Program-made: the position numbers and the translations under genes
The notes under the pieces: model-generated
What the model was told of the DNA's origin: nothing
What the model saw: the letters and a program-made list of their open reading frames with translations, nothing else
Database searches by the model: none
In this document: positions 32,523 to 39,772 of the stretch, in pieces
Position numbering within the stretch: position 1 is the first letter of the stretch
How the letters are laid out: the number at the start of each line of letters is the position of its first letter
Assembly: GCA_011523785.1 (NCBI GenBank)
Contig: WTFW01000066.1
Location: forward strand, 1 to 50,956
DNA from: Chloroflexota bacterium
Lineage (GTDB): Bacteria > Chloroflexota > UBA11872
DNA: 50,956 nt
Reading direction: 5' to 3'

Positions 32523-33391
32523 GCGCAGTCGTGCTGCCGGCGTAGTTCCCGGCTCTCCGCTGCTAGCCCGGCGGCAGCCAGCAGATCGGCCGCCTTGGCG
32601 TAGGCAGCTTCGTAGTCCGCGCTTCCGATGATCTCCAGGGCCCGAGCCCGTGCCCGCCATGCCCGGGCAGCCACAAACGGCGCTCGCTCGGCGTCCACGT
32701 CCTTCAGGGCCGTGTCGGCCAGCCCTTGCGCCGCCGGGGCGAATTGCTTCGGGTCTGACTTCGGATGATCCAGCAGCAGCCCACTCAGCAGAAGCTGGCA
32801 GCGCGCATGCGCCGTGGCGTCCTTGTTTGGAGTCAGCGTGGCCGCCGCTCGCCGCGCGTGACCCACGGCGCGCTCGATCAGCGGGGCGCGATCACCGGCC
32901 GGATAGAGCGCAAACACCTCCGCAATCTCCAGGTCGGTCCGCGCCACCGCTTCCGAATCTCCCGCCGCTTGCCGATATTGCGCGGCCGCCAACAGGTCCA
33001 TCGCCGCCGCTTCCAGCATCCGGCCGTAATCCTCATCCCCTGGCGCCGCTGCCAGGCGGCGCGCAACGCCCCGCGCCTCCTGTGCGTCCGCTCGTGCGGA
33101 CTCCTCGGCCGGACTGGCGCTTTCCAGCCAGCACTCCGCAGCTTCGATGGCCTCTCGCGCAACGGCCGGCGTGACCGGCTGCCCGCCCAGCGCCAGTGCC
33201 CGTACGCCCAGCGCCAGCGCCCGCGCGGCGTCGACCGACGCCCGCGGGAACGACTCGGAATCCAGAATCGCCCGGGCACGCCGCGCGGCGGCAACCGCCT
33301 CCGGAGCGCCGGGCGAACGGTCGCCGAGCGCTTCAATTGCGAAGCCCAGCGGATCCGCCGCCAAATCCACGGTCGACGCGTCGGAAGTCAT
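32519..33391 (-). CDS. Helical repeat protein coupled to the halogenase
   Basis: I do not recognise a named family. The 290-residue protein is almost entirely alpha-helical and Ala/Arg/Glu-rich. It has TPR-like pairs of helices, such as GRMLEAAAMDLLAAAQYRQA and RAWRARARALEIIGSADYEA. There is no signal peptide or membrane helix. ATG at 33391. It overlaps the halogenase start by 4 bases and is the first gene of that two-gene unit, so it may be a scaffold or substrate-presenting partner. That is inference from position. Confidence 0.75.
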   Translation of the reverse strand: MTSDASTVDLAADPLGFAIEALGDRSPGAPEAVAAARRARAILDSESFPRASVDAARALALGVRALALGGQPVTPAVAREAIEAAECWLESASPAEESARADAQEARGVARRLAAAPGDEDYGRMLEAAAMDLLAAAQYRQAAGDSEAVARTDLEIAEVFALYPAGDRAPLIERAVGHARRAAATLTPNKDATAHARCQLLLSGLLLDHPKSDPKQFAPAAQGLADTALKDVDAERAPFVAARAWRARARALEIIGSADYEAAYAKAADLLAAAGLAAESRELRRQHDCA

Positions 33392-33434
33392 GACAGCGCC
33401 AACGCTGGCGTGTGGAAGTGTCGCGGAATCATGG

Positions 33435-33440
33435 GATAAT
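33435..33440 (+). promoter_or_regulatory. Possible -10 element of the PhyH-family gene
   Basis: GATAAT lies 69 bases before the ATG at 33509, in the divergent gap from the helical repeat protein. No convincing -35 is visible. Confidence 0.3.
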
Positions 33441-33508
33441 CAGTCTAGCCGCAGGCTCCGCGGCGTCTGTCTGACCAGTAAACGTCGTCTCGACAGAGGG
33501 GGATTTCC

Positions 33509-34300
33509 ATGGCCACCCAAACGCTCGCCCGCCTGACGCCAGCGCAGGTCGACGCTTTCTGGCGCGACGGATACCTTGTCCTGCCGGACTTTCTGAGCGA
33601 CGACGACATCGCCACCCTGCGGACCAGCATGGACGCTCTGGAGAGTTGGGCGCAGAGCCATGAGCACCGCGACTTCCAGCGCGAACCGAATGCGCTCCAC
33701 ACCGAGCGACTCGCGATCCGCAAAATCGACCACATTCACAAATACGGCGGGGTGATCTGGGACGAATTGATGCGCCGCGACGAAGTGCTGGACCTCATGG
33801 AGGATCTGATCGGTCCGGACATCCGATTCCATCACTCCAAGATGATGGTGAAGCCGCCGTTCGAAGGCTCAGCCAAACCCTGGCACCAGGACCTGCCGGA
33901 AGGCTTCATCACGCACGAGGAAGCTGACCGTCTCCGCCCGTGGGGAACCGACTTGCAGCCCGAGCAGGTGCCGGTCGTCGCCATCCAGTACTACCTGGAC
34001 GACTCGACGCTTGAGAACGGCTGCATTCAGGTCGTGCCCGGCAGTCACCGCCGCGGTCTTTTCGAAGATCCCTTGCACGAGTCGCTGATCGACCCGTCGG
34101 AGGTCGTGGCCGCCGAGCTCAAGACTGGCGGCGCGCTGTTGTTTCACTGCCTGACGTACCACTATTCGGCGCCAAACACCTCTCCTAACGGGCGTCGCGG
34201 CGTTGTATACGAGTACATGGCCCCGGCTACGGGCGTGGAGCTCTCCTACGACGTCGAAGCCGACGCTGGCTGGGGCATGCCACTGCGAGTCGCTAACTAA
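33509..34300 (+). CDS. Phytanoyl-CoA dioxygenase (PhyH) family Fe(II)/2-oxoglutarate oxygenase
   Basis: The iron triad is visible: His126 and Asp128 in KPWHQDLP, and His218 in TYHYSAPNTSPNGRR, with Arg230 as the likely 2-oxoglutarate contact. The N-terminal DAFWRDGYLVLPDFLS is typical of PhyH proteins. The 263-residue length fits the bacterial members, which hydroxylate diverse small molecules. ATG 33509 is preceded by AGAGGGGG. The gene is followed by a Gfo/Idh/MocA protein on the same strand, which may act in the same catabolic route. Confidence 0.88.
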   Translation: MATQTLARLTPAQVDAFWRDGYLVLPDFLSDDDIATLRTSMDALESWAQSHEHRDFQREPNALHTERLAIRKIDHIHKYGGVIWDELMRRDEVLDLMEDLIGPDIRFHHSKMMVKPPFEGSAKPWHQDLPEGFITHEEADRLRPWGTDLQPEQVPVVAIQYYLDDSTLENGCIQVVPGSHRRGLFEDPLHESLIDPSEVVAAELKTGGALLFHCLTYHYSAPNTSPNGRRGVVYEYMAPATGVELSYDVEADAGWGMPLRVAN

Positions 34301-34317
34301 ACACAGCCTCACCTCCG

Positions 34318-34336
34318 TCCGCCGGCGGGCGGCGGA
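34318..34336 (+). terminator. Weak terminator-like hairpin after the PhyH-family gene
   Basis: TCCGCCG-GCGGG-CGGCGGA forms a 7-bp GC-rich stem with a 5-base loop, followed by only TTT. It may reduce read-through into the next gene but is not a strong intrinsic terminator. Confidence 0.35.
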
Positions 34337-34399
34337 TTTGCCGACCAGGCCGCCGGCTTGTCAGGCTTGGTCTGACACACCGCCGTAGGAGTACGACCC

Positions 34400-35527
34400 G
34401 TGGGCAACAAGCCGACCTATAAAGTCGCGCTGGTGAGTTGCGCCATGCACCAGCCGCAGCAGTACGCCCCGACGTTCGCCAATCACCCGCGCACCGAGGT
34501 CGTCTGCGTGGCCGACGATCCCAGCGAGATCGACGACTACGTCGTCGAGACCAACCGCTCGGAGGCCGACCTGTACGGCGTGCCTTACATCGAGAGCATC
34601 GACGCGGTGGCGAACGACCCGTCGATAGACATCGTCAGCGTCTGCCCGCAGCTCGAGCGCCGCGGCGGCCTGTCGGCCCGCCTGGCGGATGCCGGCAAGC
34701 ACCTGTTCATGGACAAGCCCAACGCGATTACGGTGGCCGAGGCAAAAGCAATCGCCGACGCCGCCCGCCGGCGCAACGTCCGCACCGTGATCTACGGACG
34801 CCACATGTCCAGCATGATGCGGCAGATCAAGTCTGAGCTGGACGCCGGCTCGATCGGCGAACTCAAGACCATCCACTGGGACCTGATCTTCGCCAAGGGC
34901 CAGGCCGGCACGGTCCCCGACGACTGGACGACCGCCATTTCGCAGGACCTTTCGCGCTTCACGTACCGCGCCGTAAACGCCGATCCCTCCGGCTCCGGAC
35001 ACGACGTCTGGGCCAAGCGCGAACTGCACGAGATCGGCCTCTATCCAGTCGGCCAGGTGCAATACCTGGCTAACTCACCAGTCACCTCGGTCTACGCCCA
35101 ACTCGGACAGTACTGGCTGGGCTCCCACGCCGACCGCGGTCTCGAAGACTTCGCCATCATGCACATGACGTTCGAGAACGGCGTGACGTCCACCATCACC
35201 ACCGGCCGCTACGGTCGCACGACCGACCCGGGAAGCGGGGTCGACAAGGTATCGGTCGTTGGCACAAAGGGCTCGATCGTGGCCGACGGATCGCCGCCCA
35301 CCGCCACGGCTTACGGCGTACCCGGCGACGACGGCAAGGGAGCGACCCGCGTCGACGCCATGGACTCCGGCGGCATTGAGGCGCTCATCGACCAGTTCAT
35401 TACCTGCATTGACGATGGCAGCGAAACCATCAACAACGCCGATTCCGGCGTTGCCCAGGTCGAGACACTGCTGGCCGGCTACGCCTCCTACTTCAGCGGC
35501 CAGCCCGTCGCGCTACCTCTGGACTGA
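34400..35527 (+). CDS. Gfo/Idh/MocA family protein with atypical nucleotide-binding motif
   Basis: The overall layout and the MDKPNAITVAEAKAIADAA segment (EKP-like motif) identify the family, and the C-terminal domain is complete (375 residues). The first loop, however, reads VALVSCAMHQPQQYAPTF instead of the usual GxGxxG, so NAD(P) binding may differ. GTG at 34400 has AGGAG nine bases upstream, which decides the start. It follows the PhyH-family oxygenase by 99 bases. Substrate unknown. Confidence 0.85.
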   Translation: MGNKPTYKVALVSCAMHQPQQYAPTFANHPRTEVVCVADDPSEIDDYVVETNRSEADLYGVPYIESIDAVANDPSIDIVSVCPQLERRGGLSARLADAGKHLFMDKPNAITVAEAKAIADAARRRNVRTVIYGRHMSSMMRQIKSELDAGSIGELKTIHWDLIFAKGQAGTVPDDWTTAISQDLSRFTYRAVNADPSGSGHDVWAKRELHEIGLYPVGQVQYLANSPVTSVYAQLGQYWLGSHADRGLEDFAIMHMTFENGVTSTITTGRYGRTTDPGSGVDKVSVVGTKGSIVADGSPPTATAYGVPGDDGKGATRVDAMDSGGIEALIDQFITCIDDGSETINNADSGVAQVETLLAGYASYFSGQPVALPLD

Positions 35528-35534
35528 GTCCGAG

Positions 35535-36155
35535 CTAGTCGATCGTCCCTTCGTCGGCGGCCGAGCCCTTGTGCCGCTCGAGTTCGCCGTGCACGTGCAG
35601 GATCCGCTGAACCGCGGTGACCTGCGTCACGACGCTCAGCACCCACAGGCCGGCGCTCAACAGCCAGGCCGGTCCAAGCAGCGAGATCCCCAGCAGTAGC
35701 AGTCGCTCCGGCCGCTGCAGGATCCCGATCTCGCAGTCCACGCCCAGGCCCTCGGCGCGTGCCCGCGTGTAGCTGATCAGCATCGACCCGATCATTGTCG
35801 TCACCGCTAAGACGACCTCGATCCGCGCGTCCTGCGCCACAAAATGCCAGACCAGGCCAGTAAAGATCAGCCCCTCGGCCCAACGATCCAGCGTCGAATC
35901 CAGAAACGCGCCGAACTTCGACCCGTTCCCGCTTACTCGCGCCACGGCCCCGTCCAGCATGTCGAAGCCACCGGTCACCAGCACCAGCAGCCCGCCCGCG
36001 AGTGTCCAGCCAAAGCCAATGCACACCGCCGTCAGCGCGCTGACGGCTAACCCCGCCACGGTCAGCGCGTTCGGATCAATCCCGGTCCGCGCCAGCGGAG
36101 TCACCAGTCGTTCCACCGTTCGGCGCGTGCTCGCTTCGATGTGCGCCTTGTTCAC
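35535..36155 (-). CDS. pgsA: Phosphatidylinositol-phosphate synthase (CDP-alcohol phosphatidyltransferase)
   Basis: The enzyme joins CDP-diacylglycerol with inositol 1-phosphate in the membrane. The CDP-alcohol motif is complete: Asp65, Asp68-Gly69, Ala72-Arg73, Gly82, Asp86 and Asp90 (FDMLDGAVAR...GAFLDSTLD). The later segment SYTRARAEGLGVDCEIGIL, followed by QRPERLLLL, closely resembles actinobacterial phosphatidylinositol-phosphate synthases. GTG 36155 overlaps the mannosyltransferase stop (GTGA). It is 206 residues with about six helices. Position in one operon with inositol-1-phosphate synthase strongly favours inositol phosphate over glycerol phosphate as acceptor. Confidence 0.85.
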   Translation of the reverse strand: MNKAHIEASTRRTVERLVTPLARTGIDPNALTVAGLAVSALTAVCIGFGWTLAGGLLVLVTGGFDMLDGAVARVSGNGSKFGAFLDSTLDRWAEGLIFTGLVWHFVAQDARIEVVLAVTTMIGSMLISYTRARAEGLGVDCEIGILQRPERLLLLGISLLGPAWLLSAGLWVLSVVTQVTAVQRILHVHGELERHKGSAADEGTID

Positions 36156-37339
36156 GACGATGAGCCTCCCGCTCGCACCAGGTCCGCGTCGGCTGACCAA
36201 TAGGGCCCGCCAAGCTCGTCCTCATTCAGCAGTTCCTCGTAGTAGGCCAGCACCCGGTCGGCAACCGTGCTCCAGGTGAAGTCGTGGGCGCGTCGACGAC
36301 CGGCGTCCGCCATCCGCTGGCGTTTGTCCGGGTTGTCGGCCACGCGCATCAGGGCGCGTGCCAGGGCCACATGGTCTTTGGGCGGCACCAGGATTGCTTC
36401 CTCCTGGTCGGAGAGCATGGTTCGCGAGGCGGGAATGTCCGAGGCCACCACGGGCGTCCCGGCGGCCATGGCCTCAAGCAGCGTGATGCCCTGGCTCTCG
36501 CCACCCAGCGCCGGCCAGCAGAAGATGTCGGCGGTTTGCAGGTACTGCCGCTTCTCTTCGTCAGAAACAAAGCCCTTGAACATCACGTGCCGCAAGCCGA
36601 ATTGCTGAATCTGCCGCAGATAGGCGCGTCGCTGGCCCGGTCGAAACGCACCAATCACGATCAGTCGCGCCTGCGGGCGCAACTGGCACACCAGCGCCAT
36701 GGCCCTTAGCAGATAGTCCAGGCCCTTGCGCTTTTCCAGCCGGCCCACGAACACAATGTTCAGCTTGCCGTCCCGCAGTTCGCCGGCCGGCGGCTGCGGT
36801 GCGCCGTAAAAGTCCACGTCGATGCCGTTTGGGATGATCCGATAGGCGCCCTTGTACGAGCGAAACACGAGCTCCCTGGCCGCTTCGGAGACCGCGATCT
36901 TCCCGTGCAGACGGCGCTGGAGACGTCGGATCAGGGGTCGCGTCGTCCGGTAGAACAGTGCCGAATTGCGCGCGGCGTGAAACGTCCCAACATTCACGCT
37001 TGTCGAGTACTGAAGCACCGTGAGCGGCAGCGCCGGCACCAGTGGCTCCTGCAAGTGCACGATGTCGAAGTGCTGCTGGCGCAGGTAACGCCGAACCCGT
37101 GGCACCAGCTGTGGCGACAACGTCAGCCGCGCCCGCGACTGGTTGACCGGCAGCGGCACCACGCGCGATCCGATTCGCACGAACCCTGGAAATTTCTCTT
37201 CAACCTGGTTGTCAGTACTCGGCGCCATGATGGCCACCTCGTGGCCGCGATCCCGCAGTTCCCGTTCCAGGTTGAGGATGTGCTGGGTCACGCCTCCCGG
37301 GTAGGGAAAGTCGTACGGCGAGACCTGCAGAATCCTCAC
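36152..37339 (-). CDS. PimA-like glycosyltransferase (GT4), probable phosphatidylinositol mannosyltransferase
   Basis: The N-terminus VRILQVSPYDFPYPGGVTQH is nearly the PimA pattern, with the GGV loop that contacts the acceptor. The donor domain has IVFVGRLEKRKGLDYLLRA and ESQGITLLEAMAAGTPVVAS, the GT4 EX7E motif. In actinobacteria PimA adds the first mannose to phosphatidylinositol on the cytoplasmic face. GTG 37339 overlaps the acyltransferase stop and the 3' end overlaps the synthase start (both GTGA). It is 395 residues. The sugar is inferred as mannose from homology and operon; not shown directly. Confidence 0.85.
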   Translation of the reverse strand: MRILQVSPYDFPYPGGVTQHILNLERELRDRGHEVAIMAPSTDNQVEEKFPGFVRIGSRVVPLPVNQSRARLTLSPQLVPRVRRYLRQQHFDIVHLQEPLVPALPLTVLQYSTSVNVGTFHAARNSALFYRTTRPLIRRLQRRLHGKIAVSEAARELVFRSYKGAYRIIPNGIDVDFYGAPQPPAGELRDGKLNIVFVGRLEKRKGLDYLLRAMALVCQLRPQARLIVIGAFRPGQRRAYLRQIQQFGLRHVMFKGFVSDEEKRQYLQTADIFCWPALGGESQGITLLEAMAAGTPVVASDIPASRTMLSDQEEAILVPPKDHVALARALMRVADNPDKRQRMADAGRRRAHDFTWSTVADRVLAYYEELLNEDELGGPYWSADADLVRAGGSSS

Positions 37340-38202
37340 GTCTCGAGCGCCTCCGGCCACATCGGGCGAAACATGTACCACTGCGCCGGCGCCTTGCGAA
37401 TCAGCGTTTCCAGGTCCCGCATCACCTGCTGCATGGCCTCCTGGACCGCCTCGGCTGCCGGACGATCGCGATCGATCGTGATCGGCGGCATCCCGTGCGC
37501 CGAGTACGTGCCGTCGTGATATCTGATCATCCCGCCCACCAGCAGCGGACTGCCCGTGTGCCGCGCCAGCACCGCCGCGCCTTCCGGCACCCACACGGGC
37601 CGGTCGAAAAACATGACCTGCACGCCCTTGCCCGGCGTCGGCCGGTCCGCCAGCAGCGCCACGAACTCGCCCCGCCGCAACGTACGCAGAATCCCGCGCG
37701 CCGCGTTCCCCAATTGAATCGTCTTCAGGTTCTTGCGCGCCCGGACATCGTCCAGCAGCGCGGTCACCGACCTGCTGCCGAACGTCTCGGCCACCACGTG
37801 CGTGGGCTGGTCGACCGAGACCAGGCTCCCGCAACAGTCCCAGTTGCCGAAATGCGCCGTGATCATGATGCCGCCGCGACCCATGTGCTTGAACGCTTGC
37901 AGGTGCTGCAGGCCCTCAATGCGCACGGTGTGACGCAGCAATTCCTCCTGGGTCATCCGGTATGTGCGCAAAAAGTCCACCGTGAACTCGGCGTAATTCA
38001 CCACCGACCGCATCGCCAGCGCCCGCACGCGCGGATCGGTCGGCGGCAGGCTCAGTACCACCGACATGTTGGCCGTGGTGTTCCGCCGGATTCGCGGAAC
38101 CAGCCAGTAGACCAGCATTCCGAACAGACGGGCCAGGCCGAACTTCACGGGACGGGGCACCCACCGTTCAGCCTGCGCGGCGATGGCGACTAAGGTGATC
38201 AC
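37336..38202 (-). CDS. LPLAT-family acyltransferase (PatA/LpxL-like)
   Basis: The catalytic H-x4-D motif is HFGNWD (His117, Asp122), followed by the LADRPTPGKGVQVMFF and PEGAAVLARHTG segments of the LpxL/PatA group. A hydrophobic N-terminus probably holds it at the membrane. In actinobacteria the equivalent gene, PatA, acylates the mannose of phosphatidylinositol mannoside and lies beside pimA, as here. It starts with GTG at 38202, 3 bases after the inositol synthase stop. An acyl acceptor other than a mannoside remains possible. Confidence 0.85.
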   Translation of the reverse strand: MITLVAIAAQAERWVPRPVKFGLARLFGMLVYWLVPRIRRNTTANMSVVLSLPPTDPRVRALAMRSVVNYAEFTVDFLRTYRMTQEELLRHTVRIEGLQHLQAFKHMGRGGIMITAHFGNWDCCGSLVSVDQPTHVVAETFGSRSVTALLDDVRARKNLKTIQLGNAARGILRTLRRGEFVALLADRPTPGKGVQVMFFDRPVWVPEGAAVLARHTGSPLLVGGMIRYHDGTYSAHGMPPITIDRDRPAAEAVQEAMQQVMRDLETLIRKAPAQWYMFRPMWPEALET

Positions 38203-38205
38203 GCG

Positions 38206-39306
38206 CTATGCATCGCTCCTGGCGCCGGCGGCAATGTCAGCCGTGCGGATGAACTCGTCGGTCATCACGCGCGCCTCTTCGTCCGAGTACTGGATCGGCG
38301 GCGACTTCATCAGGTAGGCCGACGGCCCTTCAACCGCGCCGCTCAACCCTCGGTCCATGGCGATCTTGCAGCAGCGCAGCGCATCGATTACCACGCCCGC
38401 CGAGTTCGGTGAGTCCACCACTTCCAGCTTTAGCTCGGCGTTCAAGGGCTGGCCCCCAAACGACACGCCCTCCATCCGGATGTAGGCCCACTTGCGGTCG
38501 CCCAGCCAGGGCACGAAATCGCTCGGTCCGATGTGGACGTTCTCGGCCCCGATGTCGTATTCCAGCTGGCTGGTCACCGCGTCGGTCTTGGAGATCTTCT
38601 TGGATTCCAGCCGCGAGCGCTCCAGCATGTTCTTGAAGTCCGAGTTCCCGCCCACGTTGAGCTGGTAGGTGCGCAGCACCTTGACGCCCCGCTCGCGGAA
38701 AAGCCGGGTCAACACCCGGTGCGTGATGGTGGCGCCAACCTGCGACTTCACATCGTCGCCGATGATCGGAACGCCGGCATATCGGAAACGTCCCTGCCAG
38801 TATTCCTCGCGCGCAATGAACACGGGCATGCAGTTCACCATCGCGCATCCGGCGTTGAGGACTTGTTCCACGTACCACTTGGTCGCCTCTTCGCTGCCCA
38901 CCGGCAGAAAGTTGACGACTACGTCCGTGTGCGTGTCCTTCAGCAGCTCGACGATGTTGTCGGTCGCGCCCTCGGCCTTATACACCGTGTCGGCCATATA
39001 GGCGCCAATCCCGTCGTGCGTCATCCCGCGCACTACCGGCACGCCCAGGTGTCCCACCTCCGCGAACTGTGGCGTGTTGTTCGGCGGCGCCGTCATCGCC
39101 TCGGACAGGTCCTTGCCCACTTTGCCCCGGTCGATGTCGATAGCGGCCGAAAACTCCACGTCGCCAACGTGATAGGGGCCGAGTTGCGTGTGCATCAAGC
39201 CGGGGATGAATTCGTCGGCTGCGGCATCGCGGTAAAAGGTCACGCCTTGCACCAGCGACGAGGCGCAATTGCCCACGCCAATGATTCCCACTCGAACCTT
39301 GGACAC
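38206..39306 (-). CDS. ino1: Inositol-1-phosphate synthase
   Basis: The enzyme converts glucose 6-phosphate to inositol 1-phosphate using NAD. The nucleotide site is [13 protein letters not shown] near the N-terminus. Conserved segments include [25 protein letters not shown] and [12 protein letters not shown], and the [10 protein letters not shown] lysines lie in the active site. The 366-residue length is that of the short archaeal/actinobacterial type rather than the 500-residue eukaryotic type. GTG 39306 is fixed by a perfect AGGAGG seven bases upstream. It follows the ArsR gene by 19 bases. Confidence 0.93.
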   Translation of the reverse strand: MSKVRVGIIGVGNCASSLVQGVTFYRDAAADEFIPGLMHTQLGPYHVGDVEFSAAIDIDRGKVGKDLSEAMTAPPNNTPQFAEVGHLGVPVVRGMTHDGIGAYMADTVYKAEGATDNIVELLKDTHTDVVVNFLPVGSEEATKWYVEQVLNAGCAMVNCMPVFIAREEYWQGRFRYAGVPIIGDDVKSQVGATITHRVLTRLFRERGVKVLRTYQLNVGGNSDFKNMLERSRLESKKISKTDAVTSQLEYDIGAENVHIGPSDFVPWLGDRKWAYIRMEGVSFGGQPLNAELKLEVVDSPNSAGVVIDALRCCKIAMDRGLSGAVEGPSAYLMKSPPIQYSDEEARVMTDEFIRTADIAAGARSDA

Positions 39307-39313
39307 GTTTCTT

Positions 39314-39319
39314 CCTCCT
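39314..39319 (-). promoter_or_regulatory. Ribosome binding site of ino1
   Basis: The minus strand reads AGGAGG, a perfect match to the anti-Shine-Dalgarno core, seven bases before the GTG at 39306. It sets the start of ino1 well inside a longer open frame that runs into the regulator gene. Confidence 0.8.
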
Positions 39320-39325
39320 GGATTC

Positions 39326-39685
39326 CTACGCCAGCGCTCGGGCCGGCTCGGGAGATTCGGCGTCCGATCCACGCGCCGAGGACGCCGTTAAGTCGTCGAT
39401 CAGGTCGCTCAGCGCCGCGTGGCGGGCGCTCAGGGTGGCACGGTCAAGCCCGTAGAGCATGCGGCGACCCTGTCGCCGTGCTCGAACCAGCCCGGCGCGA
39501 CGCAAGCGACGAAGGTGCCATGACATCAGCGGCTGGCTGACCCCGACGCGGCGCGACAGCTCGCTCACATCCAGTTCGTCCGCCGATGCCAGTTCGTCAA
39601 GCGTCACCAGTCGGGTTCGCGATGCGAGCGCGCGCGTATAGGCGCGCATTGCGGCCAAATCCGCCTTCACGTCCGCCTCATACAT
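39326..39685 (-). CDS. ArsR-family winged-helix regulator of the inositol lipid operon
   Basis: The winged-helix core is visible as [21 protein letters not shown] followed by [20 protein letters not shown], the recognition helix and wing of ArsR proteins. There is no CxC metal motif, so it does not look like a classical arsenic or cadmium sensor. The ATG at 39685 gives 119 residues; a TTG at 39706 lies inside the upstream palindrome and is less likely. It is the first gene of the inositol lipid operon, and the palindrome just upstream is a natural autoregulatory site. Confidence 0.85.
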   Translation of the reverse strand: MYEADVKADLAAMRAYTRALASRTRLVTLDELASADELDVSELSRRVGVSQPLMSWHLRRLRRAGLVRARRQGRRMLYGLDRATLSARHAALSDLIDDLTASSARGSDAESPEPARALA

Positions 39686-39690
39686 AAAGC

Positions 39691-39712
39691 AAAGTTTGAT
39701 AAACAAAACTTT
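39691..39712. promoter_or_regulatory. Palindromic operator before the ArsR gene
   Basis: AAAGTTT (39691-39697) and AAACTTT (39706-39712) form a perfect 7-bp inverted repeat around an 8-base AT-rich centre. It lies 6-27 bases before the regulator start and stands out as AT-rich in a GC-rich region. No ribosome binding site lies between it and the ATG, so it probably overlaps the promoter of a short-leader or leaderless message, as expected for self-repression. Confidence 0.6.
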
Positions 39713-39772
39713 AGCACACGCGGCTCGGCCTGACCAGTCCCGCCGTCCGACCGCCTTGCCCGCGCCCCGCGC

